Shown piece after piece: positions 52,933-60,921 of a DNA stretch of 64,000 nucleotides. Every line of letters starts with the position of its first letter. Within the stretch, counting starts at the first letter, position 1. A program made the translations under genes and the position numbers. The stretch spans positions 1 to 64,000 of the forward strand of contig NZ_PUHY01000016.1 of assembly GCF_002967765.1 (NCBI RefSeq), given 5' to 3'. The DNA is from Blastopirellula marina (GTDB taxonomy: Bacteria; Planctomycetota; Planctomycetia; Pirellulales; Pirellulaceae). The notes below the pieces were generated by a model, which was given only the letters and a program-made list of their open reading frames with translations, did no database searches and was not told where the DNA came from.

Positions 52933-54041
52933 GGCCGATTCGCCTCGTACGCTTCATTGGCTGCTTGCTGGATCGACTCAGTTGATTCGGGAGCCAGCGC
53001 CGAGATAATTTCGTCAATCATGCGCGACTTGCCTTGGATGCCTGGCACCAGCCATTGCTGCTGGGCTCGAATCGGATAAACGTTTCTCAGCTTCACTGCC
53101 GGGACTCGCTGCCAAGCAGGATGGTTCAGCAAGCATTCCCACGAACGTCGCGCGCCCAAATTTTTCTCGGCCGCGACAAATAAATACTCCGCGTCAAGTT
53201 GTAAGAGCGCCTCAGGTGACAGCATGTAGCCACGCGGTGAATCGTTAATTAGTGCGGGCGGTGTCAGTCCCAGTTCGTCATAGAGTAGAAGCCCACCGCG
53301 GGTATGGCCATGTATGTACATCTGGCGACCGAAGACCCGAAAGAACGCGACCGGCCGCTCGCGCACTTTCTCGTTTAGAACCTGTTTAGCTGCGACGACT
53401 TTTGCCTGATAAGCGGCCAATACCGCGCGTGCTTCCTGCGCTTTGCCGAATAGCAGGCCAATATCCAAGATTCGCTGTTGATCGTCCCAACTGCTGCGCA
53501 TTAGATCGACGACAGGGGCAATCTTCGAGAGTTGGGCATACGTTTGCGGATCGACGTTTGACGTGATGATCACGTCCGGCTGAAGCAGCGCGATCCTCTC
53601 GAAATCGGGCATCATCGTACCCATCATTTGATAGATCGGCACGACCTCGTCAAGCTGCGAACGAAGATAATCAGGAAAGCCAGTCGCCGAACTCGATGCC
53701 GCCAACGGCCTCACCCCAATCGCCAGCAACTCGTCAATAAACGCGAGCGCGCACACTTTCTTCGGATGAGTGGGAACTTCGCTGGTGCCCGACAGGTGCT
53801 CAACACGGATCGTCGCACTGTTTTGCGGCCTGAGAACGATAGACACGCCATCGGAACCGGGCAGTCCGTCTTTCGACTCTTGTTTGGAATTTGCCTGAGA
53901 AACTGCGGACTTGTCTTCTGCGCATCCGCCTAAGCACACCAGCACAGTTATCATGAGCAGTGGGATTGCTGGCCGAAAACGAAATAGCTGAACCCACGGA
54001 CCTAGCATTCGATGCCTATGCTGCATCACCGACCGCATCAT
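52929..54041 (-). CDS. fecB: ABC transporter substrate-binding lipoprotein, FecB/FepB type
   Basis: A 370-residue periplasmic binding lipoprotein; signal LLMITVLVCLGGC with lipidated Cys40. The periplasmic_binding_2 fold is visible: HLSGTSEVPTHPKKVCALAF, IGVRPLAASS, FERIALLQPDVIITS, and RGYMLSPEALLQLDAEYLFV. The stretch from VTEAAA-like FGKAQEARAVLAAYQAK is the long linker helix of this class. Its ATG overlaps the lipoprotein gene stop (ATGA at 54038-54041). Fe-siderophore binding is likely by operon context; cobalamin or haem cannot be excluded. Confidence 0.9.
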   Translation of the reverse strand: MMRSVMQHRHRMLGPWVQLFRFRPAIPLLMITVLVCLGGCAEDKSAVSQANSKQESKDGLPGSDGVSIVLRPQNSATIRVEHLSGTSEVPTHPKKVCALAFIDELLAIGVRPLAASSSATGFPDYLRSQLDEVVPIYQMMGTMMPDFERIALLQPDVIITSNVDPQTYAQLSKIAPVVDLMRSSWDDQQRILDIGLLFGKAQEARAVLAAYQAKVVAAKQVLNEKVRERPVAFFRVFGRQMYIHGHTRGGLLLYDELGLTPPALINDSPRGYMLSPEALLQLDAEYLFVAAEKNLGARRSWECLLNHPAWQRVPAVKLRNVYPIRAQQQWLVPGIQGKSRMIDEIISALAPESTESIQQAANEAYEANRP

Positions 54042-54490
54042 TCGCCGCGGAGCATATTGGAAGCCCTCAGCTCGATCGGCGCTAATGTGTTATCGCCTTC
54101 AGTGATGATCACCGTAGTCGAGGGTTTGGCTGGCAGAGCAAACTTGCCACGCATTCGATCGTCGCCAGGGTCGTCGCGACTGGGAAATTGCGGCCAGAAC
54201 ACGGTGACCGCGTATTCCCCCGCTGGCGCTCCATCTTCGATATCGAACGTCGAGACCACGAACGTGCCATCTTCCTTTACTTTACCAGCCGGGATCGTAC
54301 CGCGCTTGTCGAGATCGCCTTGCGTGGGATGGAAACCGAGGATGGCACCTCTCGCAGGTTCGCCGTTGATGGTCAGTGTTCCCGATACAGGGTAGACCGG
54401 CAGAGACGACTCCTGCTGACATCCAACAAGTAAAGCATTGATCAGCAAGACTGCTATCGACACGCTACGAGGACCTAAATTCCAACTCAC
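54038..54490 (-). CDS. small lipoprotein with transthyretin-like fold
   Basis: A 150-residue lipoprotein (hydrophobic stretch ending NALLVGC, Cys24). The text VSGTLTINGEPARGAILGFH and DGTFVVSTFDIEDGAPAGEY, AVTVFW is the carboxypeptidase-regulatory/transthyretin-like sandwich seen in many planctomycete lipoproteins. It starts directly after the DUF1559 stop (54491) and overlaps the binding-protein gene, so it is embedded in the iron operon. The same DUF1559-lipoprotein pair occurs at 7.3-8.7 kb. It may be a surface partner of the DUF1559 protein; the role is unknown. Confidence 0.82.
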   Translation of the reverse strand: MSWNLGPRSVSIAVLLINALLVGCQQESSLPVYPVSGTLTINGEPARGAILGFHPTQGDLDKRGTIPAGKVKEDGTFVVSTFDIEDGAPAGEYAVTVFWPQFPSRDDPGDDRMRGKFALPAKPSTTVIITEGDNTLAPIELRASNMLRGE

Positions 54491-55477
54491 CTAGAACGCC
54501 CCTTCCGAACTGACGACTTCACCCATCGCCGGCGTAACCAAAGCGAGGTAGGTCAGTGCGTTGATCGTTTCTGGAACGAAGTGTACCGAACCATCAACCG
54601 CTAACACGTTCAGCCCGCCTGGATGAAACGAGAACGGCTGCGAGTTCCTATTGGTCGCGTTGACGACGTACGAACCACCGTTGGTCGTTCCGTCGCGGCT
54701 CCAAGATTGCATGAAGAACGCGTTGCCTGAGGCCCAAGCACAGTTATCTGGAGAAACCTTTAGTGGCGCACCCGATGAATCTGTCCAGATCTTGCCAAAG
54801 AGATACACCTTACTGCGTCCGGCAGATTCCCATACCGCGATTGTGTGCGATGTCCCGTCGGTGATGTCTCGGAAGCCTTGCGGACGAACTGGGTAAGCAC
54901 GGACGAAGAAGCCCTTTCTTCCTTCCGAATTCTGGGCATTTGGAAGTAGCAGTGACGCTCGTTGACCGCTATTCCCGGCATAGTCGGAGGACCAGCCTTT
55001 GACATTGGAATTGATGCTCGTATATTCCGCCGCGAAGTTGTCTGTATCAATTAGCTCGGTACCACTTGGCGTCGAGGGACACTCGAATGCAGGTAGCTTC
55101 TGCGTGACCACATTCGCATTGTTTGCGTGCATCCAGGTATAGTCGAAATTGTATTGGTCCTGGAGGTTGCCTTGCTCCAGATATGGCAAGATGTTACTGA
55201 CCCAACCCGACTTGTACTCATGCCCCGACCAGTGATTGAGATCGAGAAACTCGTAGCAAGGAAATTTGCCGAAAGTATCGTGGTAATTGTGCAACGCCAG
55301 GCCGATCTGCTTCATGTTGTTCGTGCATTGCATCCGCCTTGCTGCTTCCCGTGCTTGCTGCACCGCTGGCAATAGTAGCGAGATCAAGACGCCAATAATG
55401 GCGATCACCACAAGAAGCTCGACCAACGTAAAGCCGGCAGTATGATACGTTCGCTTGAACGATGAATGTCCCTTCAT
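54491..55477 (-). CDS. DUF1559 pseudopilin-like protein heading the iron operon
   Basis: A 328-residue DUF1559 protein. The prepilin-like leader ends before [20 protein letters not shown], followed by [20 protein letters not shown] and a C-terminal [19 protein letters not shown]. Start at 55477 gives a normal leader. It is the first gene of a six-gene minus-strand series (DUF1559, lipoprotein, binding protein, two permeases, ATPase) with gaps from minus 4 to plus 5 bases. Its job in iron uptake is unknown; a surface receptor or fibre bringing substrate to the importer, replacing a TonB receptor, is one idea. Confidence 0.9.
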   Translation of the reverse strand: MKGHSSFKRTYHTAGFTLVELLVVIAIIGVLISLLLPAVQQAREAARRMQCTNNMKQIGLALHNYHDTFGKFPCYEFLDLNHWSGHEYKSGWVSNILPYLEQGNLQDQYNFDYTWMHANNANVVTQKLPAFECPSTPSGTELIDTDNFAAEYTSINSNVKGWSSDYAGNSGQRASLLLPNAQNSEGRKGFFVRAYPVRPQGFRDITDGTSHTIAVWESAGRSKVYLFGKIWTDSSGAPLKVSPDNCAWASGNAFFMQSWSRDGTTNGGSYVVNATNRNSQPFSFHPGGLNVLAVDGSVHFVPETINALTYLALVTPAMGEVVSSEGAF

Positions 55478-55742
55478 CTAGTCCTTAGTCTTTCTCGAGT
55501 TTTGGGAAGGTGAGAGAGGAAATTACGACCGCGAGGAATATGAAACGAGACGTTTCCATGTGTTCCAACTGCGCAGCCCTATGTCTCGCAATACGAAAAA
55601 CTCGAGGGGATGCATTTACCATGCCGGTTCTTGGATGGGATGGCGGAAAAAAGAATCAAATGCGACTATGGCGGTATGCGGCGTACAAAATGTCCTATAA
55701 CGTGCGGCTGAAGATCCGGAAAACTGGCCAACATCGTTAGGA

Positions 55743-55820
55743 TCAGATGACACCAAGAAGCAGCGAGCTGCTGCAAATGTCACGTGAAGCGACTTATCGT
55801 GTCAGCTCAGATGACACGAT
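55743..55820. promoter_or_regulatory. repeat-rich upstream region of the iron operon (operator candidate)
   Basis: ATCGTGTCA (55796-55804) and TGACACGAT (55812-55820) form a perfect 9-bp inverted repeat with a seven-base spacer. TCAGATGACAC occurs twice as a direct repeat (55743-55753 and 55807-55817). They lie about 270-345 bases upstream of the DUF1559 ATG. A metalloregulator such as Fur or DtxR would be expected here, but the sequence matches neither consensus. Confidence 0.35.
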
Positions 55821-55936
55821 CTGATGGCTAATGACGCAGCAAGATGAAATATTCTCGAAAATTCCGCTCTAAAGCAGGCTTCTCGCATAAGCCCCATTAA
55901 ATGAGAGTTCACGAGTTCAGAGAACTTGTAAATCTT

Positions 55937-56209
55937 TTAGACAACACTCATTAAGAAGTTGTAGGCACTCTCAGAAAATTCTATCTTCACCATCGTTTTA
56001 AAGTACGGTTGATTGAACGCCCAATTGAGCATCCCAAGGAAATCTCTAGCTCGCTTCTCGAAGCGGGTTAGGATGCGGCGGCATTCATTCAGCCAGCCGA
56101 TCCAATGCTCGACAATTCTGCGTCGTCGGTACGTTTCTTTATCGAATTCAACGAACCTGGCGTCTCGACCTTCGTTTGATTTACTGGGAATGATTGGCCA
56201 GATACCAGT
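55937..56209 (-). pseudogene. IS5-family transposase remnant (C-terminal part)
   Basis: On the minus strand, from a stop at 56210-56212: IWPIIPSKSNEGRDARFVEF, then DKETYRRRRIVEHWIGWLNE, CRRILTRFEKRARDFLGMLN, WAFNQPYFKTMVKI and a stop at 55937-55939. It has the DDE Glu in IVEHWIGWL. The N-terminal two thirds are missing or broken by stops. It is a better-preserved copy of the same element type as 34379-34582. Confidence 0.78.
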
Positions 56210-56503
56210 CTAGACTTCGTACTCGTCAATCCACTCGGCTCGCTACTTCGCGTGATTTCTAAGCTTGCAATTCGTCCATCAGCACGGCGTGGGCATTGAG
56301 ACCTTCCTTGGTGGGCACTTCCGCAGAGAGCACACGTTAGATAGATCGGCTACGGTGATCCACGATCCGCTTACGTTGAACGAACGACCTTCAACCTCGG
56401 CGCGAGATTCGGCAAGTCGTCGAGTTTCTAGCCAACTCAGAACGAACCGTCCTGGGTGCTCTGTCAAGTGACAATTAGTTCCTATTCGTCACTGGGTTAA
56501 TGC

Positions 56504-56686
56504 ATCATCGCATTGGACAAGATCATGAACTTGATAAAGTTGGTACTGGAAATTCAGGAAGAAATCTTCTTCTTGCCGTTGACGGAGAGAGGCGGGGATG
56601 CTGTGACGGAGAGGGATTTGAGGCTGATTTTTGTTTTAGCGGATTGGAAAATGCAGCAATGCATGTCGAGAATTCGTCAGAGATGA
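56504..56686 (+). pseudogene. decayed fragment of a recombinase-associated helix-turn-helix protein
   Basis: The plus-strand frame reads IIALDKIMNLIKLVLEIQEE, IFFLPLTERGGDAVTERDLR, then LIFVLADWKMQQCMSR and a stop. Proteins with IMNLL-LAPDIQE, ILFLP and DWRKQ-x-x-W text are commonly encoded next to resolvase/recombinase genes in planctomycetes and acidobacteria. There is no start and the N-terminal half is lost. The same segment recurs at 59246-59401. Confidence 0.6.
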
Positions 56687-56772
56687 AACGGACCCAAGTT
56701 CCCAGGTCACATTTACATCTCGCCCTACACTTCGACTTCTTCTTCACTCCTGGTGAGTTTTCCTAAACGCAC

Positions 56773-58296
56773 TTACTCGATTGTCTGGGCCTGGAGCCAA
56801 ATCCAGTCGCCTTTTACCGCTTTGAGGTCGAGTTCGATTTCCTTGAAGACTGGTCCTCCGGGGAACGCTGCACCGGGAACATTTGGATTCTCCGCGACAA
56901 TGTTTACGTTCGCGATGGGGGTCATCACAGCGGGTATCTGAATTCCGAACGTCACAGGGAGGCCTTCGTAAAGTCCTATGCTCTGATAGGATTTCTGTTG
57001 TCTCTCCACGATCTGCAGTGGCAGTGTTTCGTTGGATTGCCATCGTAGACGAGTGTCGACCGATTCGCTCTTTCCAAGATCCAGAGAGATCATCTTGTCG
57101 CTTGGGGACGCCACGTTCTCGTTAAAGGCTTCGTTTGCTTCGATCTTTCTGTCGCCAATCTGCATAGCGCGCCAGAGATGTTTCGTTCCGTCATGGATTC
57201 GCAATTGCCATCGACGAATGCGATCGTTTGCAGGAATATCCGCAATTCTCAGTGCGACCTCGTCCGGCCTGGTCGAGTCCCATTTCATTTCGACAACAAC
57301 GAGCGGTGACTCGCCCATTTTCGGTTTCGCGTGCAGGAACGCGGTGTACTCAGTCTTTTCCGAATCTGCTTGCCAGTTCAGTTTGTTTTCCCCGCGTGCA
57401 TCATCGTGCAGTTGCCATAACTGAAACGATGGTGTCTCACGGGAAAGCAGCGTACCGTCTTCTGTGAAGAACTCAGCAGAGATCTGCATGACGGGATCGG
57501 TCGTCTCTAAACTTGGTCTCGCGAATGTCCAATCGTAGGTCGACTTGGGATTCATGCGAAATCGCAGACCGTCACGTAGCCCGATCTCACGAGGGAATTG
57601 GAATCTATTAGGAACCAGAATGGGCACAGCCTGGGGATAGGTGCGATCCGCGTCATCGATCCAAAGACGATAGCCCTTCCGCGTCACGAAGCCATCGCCC
57701 TGTCCGTTAAAATAGCTTCCCGGTCCCCCACCAAATTCACGTCTTGGTTGGTAGCTCTCTGAGGAAAGCTGCAGTGGACCTGGGGAGATCGCTAGATCTT
57801 GAGGCCAATTCCTGCTGCTAGCCGAAGACCAGCCTTCGGGCATCCAGTCGCTTCCCAATGTCTCATCAATCACCATCTTGCCATCCACGTACACAACGTA
57901 GTGGAACTCTTTACGAGGAGAATCGCCTGTGTAAAGCGTAACTCGATGTTTTCCGGCTGTAATCTTCACGGCGCTTGCAATCGGCGGTATGCCGTTTTCA
58001 GAGAGATCTCCGATGCCCAGTCGTAATTCGTATCCTTTTCCACCGGGAACATGAACGTTCCAAGATTGAAAATCGCTGGCGACATTGGGCAGCTCGGACG
58101 ACGCCAGTTCGTCCGTATTTTCGACCGTTAGACGACTGGAGAGAGCAAGAAGATCGACACGCTGCTGCGTCATGTCTCGGTTCTTATAGTATGCCAATCC
58201 CAAGGCCATCCCCATGGCAATCAGCGCGGTAAACGCTAGTAGATTCCCCATTGAAAACTGGGGCATACGTGACTTTCGCGACCGGTCATCAGTCAT
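56773..58296 (-). CDS. anchored protein of unknown function (507 residues)
   Basis: A 507-residue protein with a short basic N-terminus, one membrane helix (MGNLLAFTALIAMGMALGLA, about 16-36) and a coiled-coil-like start to the ectodomain (QQRVDLLALSSRL). The rest is a beta-rich exterior domain with repeated ELRLGIG, HRVTLYTGDSPRKEF, and RLWIDDADRTYPQA text, then a region rich in Trp and Leu. I do not recognise a family. It overlaps the upstream gene by eight bases, and both share the same architecture (anchor helix then coiled coil and exterior domain), so they are probably partners. They sit between two decayed mobile fragments. Confidence 0.72.
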   Translation of the reverse strand: MTDDRSRKSRMPQFSMGNLLAFTALIAMGMALGLAYYKNRDMTQQRVDLLALSSRLTVENTDELASSELPNVASDFQSWNVHVPGGKGYELRLGIGDLSENGIPPIASAVKITAGKHRVTLYTGDSPRKEFHYVVYVDGKMVIDETLGSDWMPEGWSSASSRNWPQDLAISPGPLQLSSESYQPRREFGGGPGSYFNGQGDGFVTRKGYRLWIDDADRTYPQAVPILVPNRFQFPREIGLRDGLRFRMNPKSTYDWTFARPSLETTDPVMQISAEFFTEDGTLLSRETPSFQLWQLHDDARGENKLNWQADSEKTEYTAFLHAKPKMGESPLVVVEMKWDSTRPDEVALRIADIPANDRIRRWQLRIHDGTKHLWRAMQIGDRKIEANEAFNENVASPSDKMISLDLGKSESVDTRLRWQSNETLPLQIVERQQKSYQSIGLYEGLPVTFGIQIPAVMTPIANVNIVAENPNVPGAAFPGGPVFKEIELDLKAVKGDWIWLQAQTIE

Positions 58297-59026
58297 TCGT
58301 TACCGCCTTCGCAACGCGGGGCGACTCCGATTCATTCAGCATTTCACCCCGTTTTAGCTGGTCAAACTCCGACTCGCGTGATTTCGGGCACACGACAAAC
58401 ATACCACCAGAGTAAGTTGTTACGATCTTTCCAGCTACATTCTCATCTTGGGCAGAGTTGGGATCGTATATTTTCAACAATGGCAAGATTGTGTCTTGAT
58501 CGAACGACCGTGGCCCTTGTGCGCTGTTCACGATTTTCTGAACAACCAGCGAATCGTTGATTTGATCGGGCGTAAGTCGCCCCCAAGTGGTTGTCCCCGA
58601 GGAACCGCCGAACGCGTAGAACACATCCAGACGGTCCTCCCTTTCTTGAAAGCTTATCGTCAGTAATTCGTGAACAGCTTCGGTGCTAGGCGTACCCCAA
58701 CCGGAACTGTACCCTCCATTGAAGTAGACTCCATCGCTCTCGACTCGGCCTCCCCCACAGAATCGCATGACATCATAACCAGGAGGCATGTAACAGCGAA
58801 ATTGCCAAACCCGATCTAGGTGCTGCGCCACTTCGGGGGCCACGTCGGGCGTTTCGATCTCGACAAGATAAACTCGGTCGGAATCTGCGATCGACATTCG
58901 CCCCAGTTCTGATTCCAGTTGAGCGATTTCCTCTCCCAATTCCTGGTTGTCGATCAAAAGCTTGATCAGCGCGATACCTCCAATCAGCAAGAAAGCGATC
59001 GCGACGAGTCGAATCACAAGTTTCAT
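58289..59026 (-). CDS. anchored protein of unknown function (245 residues)
   Basis: A 245-residue protein: membrane helix at about 5-25 (VIRLVAIAFLLIGGIALIKL), then a short coiled coil (ELGEEIAQLESELGRM), then an exterior domain with FRCYMPPGYDVMRFCGGGRV and SSGTTTWGRLTPDQINDSLV. The last part has GKIVTTYSGGMFVVCPKSRE. No family is recognised. It is the first gene of a two-gene unit and overlaps its partner by eight bases. The two Cys residues (about 78 and 90) could form a disulfide. Confidence 0.72.
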   Translation of the reverse strand: MKLVIRLVAIAFLLIGGIALIKLLIDNQELGEEIAQLESELGRMSIADSDRVYLVEIETPDVAPEVAQHLDRVWQFRCYMPPGYDVMRFCGGGRVESDGVYFNGGYSSGWGTPSTEAVHELLTISFQEREDRLDVFYAFGGSSGTTTWGRLTPDQINDSLVVQKIVNSAQGPRSFDQDTILPLLKIYDPNSAQDENVAGKIVTTYSGGMFVVCPKSRESEFDQLKRGEMLNESESPRVAKAVTND

Positions 59027-59584
59027 CCGACTTGCCCTGCCGTACTTGTCATTTGCAATCCCTATCTTCTTTTCACGTTACTTTTCTTGGTCGAGTCATA
59101 ACAGGGCCCCGTCCGTTCTCCTGCTTTGGCCCAGTCAAGTATAGCCAGCGCGAGTTGTTGCACAAGTTTCGGATTCGGCCTAACCGTTCGCCTTCGATCA
59201 AGACTCGAATTGGAGGGCTGCCTCTACGGCAATTATGGCTTCCCATTAAGGTTGCCTCAGATCATGAACTCGTTGCAGTTGGCGCCGGATATTCAGGAGA
59301 AGGTTTTGTTTCTACCGGTGACGGAGCAGAAGTTAAGACCGATTGTTGTTTTGAGGGATTGGCCCAAACAGCAGTGCGTATGGAAACATTTCCAGAGCTG
59401 ATATGACCAGCAGTTCTCCAGGACACGTCCACTCATTGACTTCCATTCATCAACAGATCGTCACTTCACCTTATTGCGTAACGCGTTTCGTGGGCGTAAT
59501 TTCCGATAACGTTGACCAAATCTCGACTGGAATCCGCTTAACAGAATAGAAACTTTTCTTTTAGGCGATGTTGGTTCCAGATTC
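59027..59584. other. intergenic region with a decayed recombinase-associated piece
   Basis: About 560 bases between a minus-strand unit and a plus-strand unit. It contains the fragment at 59246-59401. Nothing else is recognised; promoters of both flanking units should be here. Confidence 0.5.
59246..59401 (+). pseudogene. second decayed copy of the recombinase-associated helix-turn-helix protein
   Basis: The plus-strand frame gives LPQIMNSLQLAPDIQEKVLF, LPVTEQKLRPIVVLRDWPKQ, then QCVWKHFQS and a stop. It matches the fragment at 56504-56686 in the order IMN-L-x-L, IQE, FLP, LR, DW-QQC but not exactly, so the two decayed independently. The N-terminal half is absent. It lies about 180 bases before the G+C-richer DegT/FAD gene pair. 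Confidence 0.6.
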
Positions 59585-60871
59585 ATGAAGTTATCGAAGC
59601 CTCGTACCAAGTTCTACTCCTGTGGCATTGTCTACTGGCAATTCTTGCGTGACCTGCTCGCGCGGTCGATCCATCGGGGTGACGATCTGACCAAGTTTGA
59701 GGCCGCCGCGGCGGAACATTTCGGTTCAGACCATGCGGTCGCTGTACCGATGGCCCGGGTCGGAATCTATTTATGCCTCCGCTATTACCTTCAAGCCGGG
59801 CAACTCGTTGCTAGCTCGCCCTATACCCTGGCCGAAGTGATCAACATGATCGTTTGCGCCGGAGGCACACCGCGTTTCGTCGACATCGATCGCAACAATG
59901 CCGATCTCGACCCGGAAAAGCTCTCCCAGTGCACCGACGACAACCTCGGCGCCATCCTGGTGACGCACCTACATGGTATTCCGGCGAACATCCGGCCAAT
60001 TCTGGAATTCGCCAAGTCGCGTGGCATTCCGGTCATTGAAGACGCCGCCCAATCGGCCGGCGCCATGGTCGATGGCCGCTACGTGGGAACGCTCGGCAAC
60101 GCCGGCGTCTTCAGCTTCGGAATCTTGAAGCAGCTCAATTCGATTTACGGAGGAATGGTTCTAACCAACGACGCTGCCCTGACCGCTTTCCTACGCGAAG
60201 AGCTGGCGAAATTCGCACCGGTGCCGGTCGGAACCTTGGCGTACAAGCTGGCCTACCTCGGCCGCAACCACGTCCTGACTTCCAATCCCATCTTTACGCT
60301 GGGAACATTCCCGTTGCTGCGGCACGGCGCCCTGCACGGTGTCGGCTGGATCAACCGATTAGTGACCGTCGAGACCGACCTGCGACTGAAGCATGAGATC
60401 GATGATTGGTACCAGCACCAGCTTTCAGCCAGCCAAGCCAGGATGCTACTTCGGCAGTTACCCGACCTGGAAAAACATGATCAGCAGCGGATCCGACACG
60501 GACAAGCCTACCTAGAACTGCTCTCAGATGTGCCCGGCTTGGTTCTGCCAAAGTTGCCTGAGAACTGCCGTGCTACATTCGCCCACTTTCCCGTTCAAGT
60601 TGCCGATCCCCCCAATCTGTTGCGTTGGCTCAATTTTTATGGACAGGACGTCGTTATTCAGCATTTCGCCAACTGCGCAGAACTCGATTGCTTCAGCAAG
60701 TTCCGACGCGATTGCCCCGTTGCAGCCGAGGTAGCGAATTCGATGGTGCTGTTGCCGACCTACCCCGACTTTGGAATACACAACGTGCAGCGAAACTCTC
60801 AAATCGTGCGTAAGTATTTCGGGGCCGGTCAGCCCATATTCGATGGCACGAATCGCCTTCAATTGGGTTGA
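59585..60871 (+). CDS. DegT/DnrJ/EryC1/StrS-family aminotransferase
   Basis: A 428-residue PLP-dependent enzyme of the sugar aminotransferase group, which transaminates nucleotide-linked keto sugars or cyclitol ketones. Landmarks: Asp153 and Gln156 in IEDAAQSAGA (cofactor ring and neighbour), and Lys182 in SFGILKQLNSIYGG (Schiff base). The N-terminus (RGDDLTKFEAAAAEHFGSDH) and VTHLHGIPANI are family-typical. It is followed by an FAD oxidoreductase overlapping its stop or starting 51 bases later. An oxidase making the ketone and a transaminase adding the amine is a plausible pair, as in aminocyclitol pathways. Codon use looks richer in G and C than its neighbours. Confidence 0.88.
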   Translation: MKLSKPRTKFYSCGIVYWQFLRDLLARSIHRGDDLTKFEAAAAEHFGSDHAVAVPMARVGIYLCLRYYLQAGQLVASSPYTLAEVINMIVCAGGTPRFVDIDRNNADLDPEKLSQCTDDNLGAILVTHLHGIPANIRPILEFAKSRGIPVIEDAAQSAGAMVDGRYVGTLGNAGVFSFGILKQLNSIYGGMVLTNDAALTAFLREELAKFAPVPVGTLAYKLAYLGRNHVLTSNPIFTLGTFPLLRHGALHGVGWINRLVTVETDLRLKHEIDDWYQHQLSASQARMLLRQLPDLEKHDQQRIRHGQAYLELLSDVPGLVLPKLPENCRATFAHFPVQVADPPNLLRWLNFYGQDVVIQHFANCAELDCFSKFRRDCPVAAEVANSMVLLPTYPDFGIHNVQRNSQIVRKYFGAGQPIFDGTNRLQLG

Positions 60872-60921
60872 CACCTGCCCTATATCTTGCCCCCTGCACT
60901 TTACCAATCGGGAGAGAATCC

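Larger units (their letters stand above)
55478..56772. other. intergenic region with decayed mobile-element pieces
   Basis: About 1.3 kb without an intact gene. It holds the operator-like repeats (55743-55820), an IS5-type transposase remnant (55937-56209) and a decayed recombinase-associated fragment (56504-56686), listed separately. The remainder shows only short meaningless frames. Confidence 0.55.

Noticed and set aside
55510-55740. 76-residue plus-strand frame upstream of the iron operon
   Set aside because: Composition not protein-like beyond chance, and it lies in the leader of the divergent operon.
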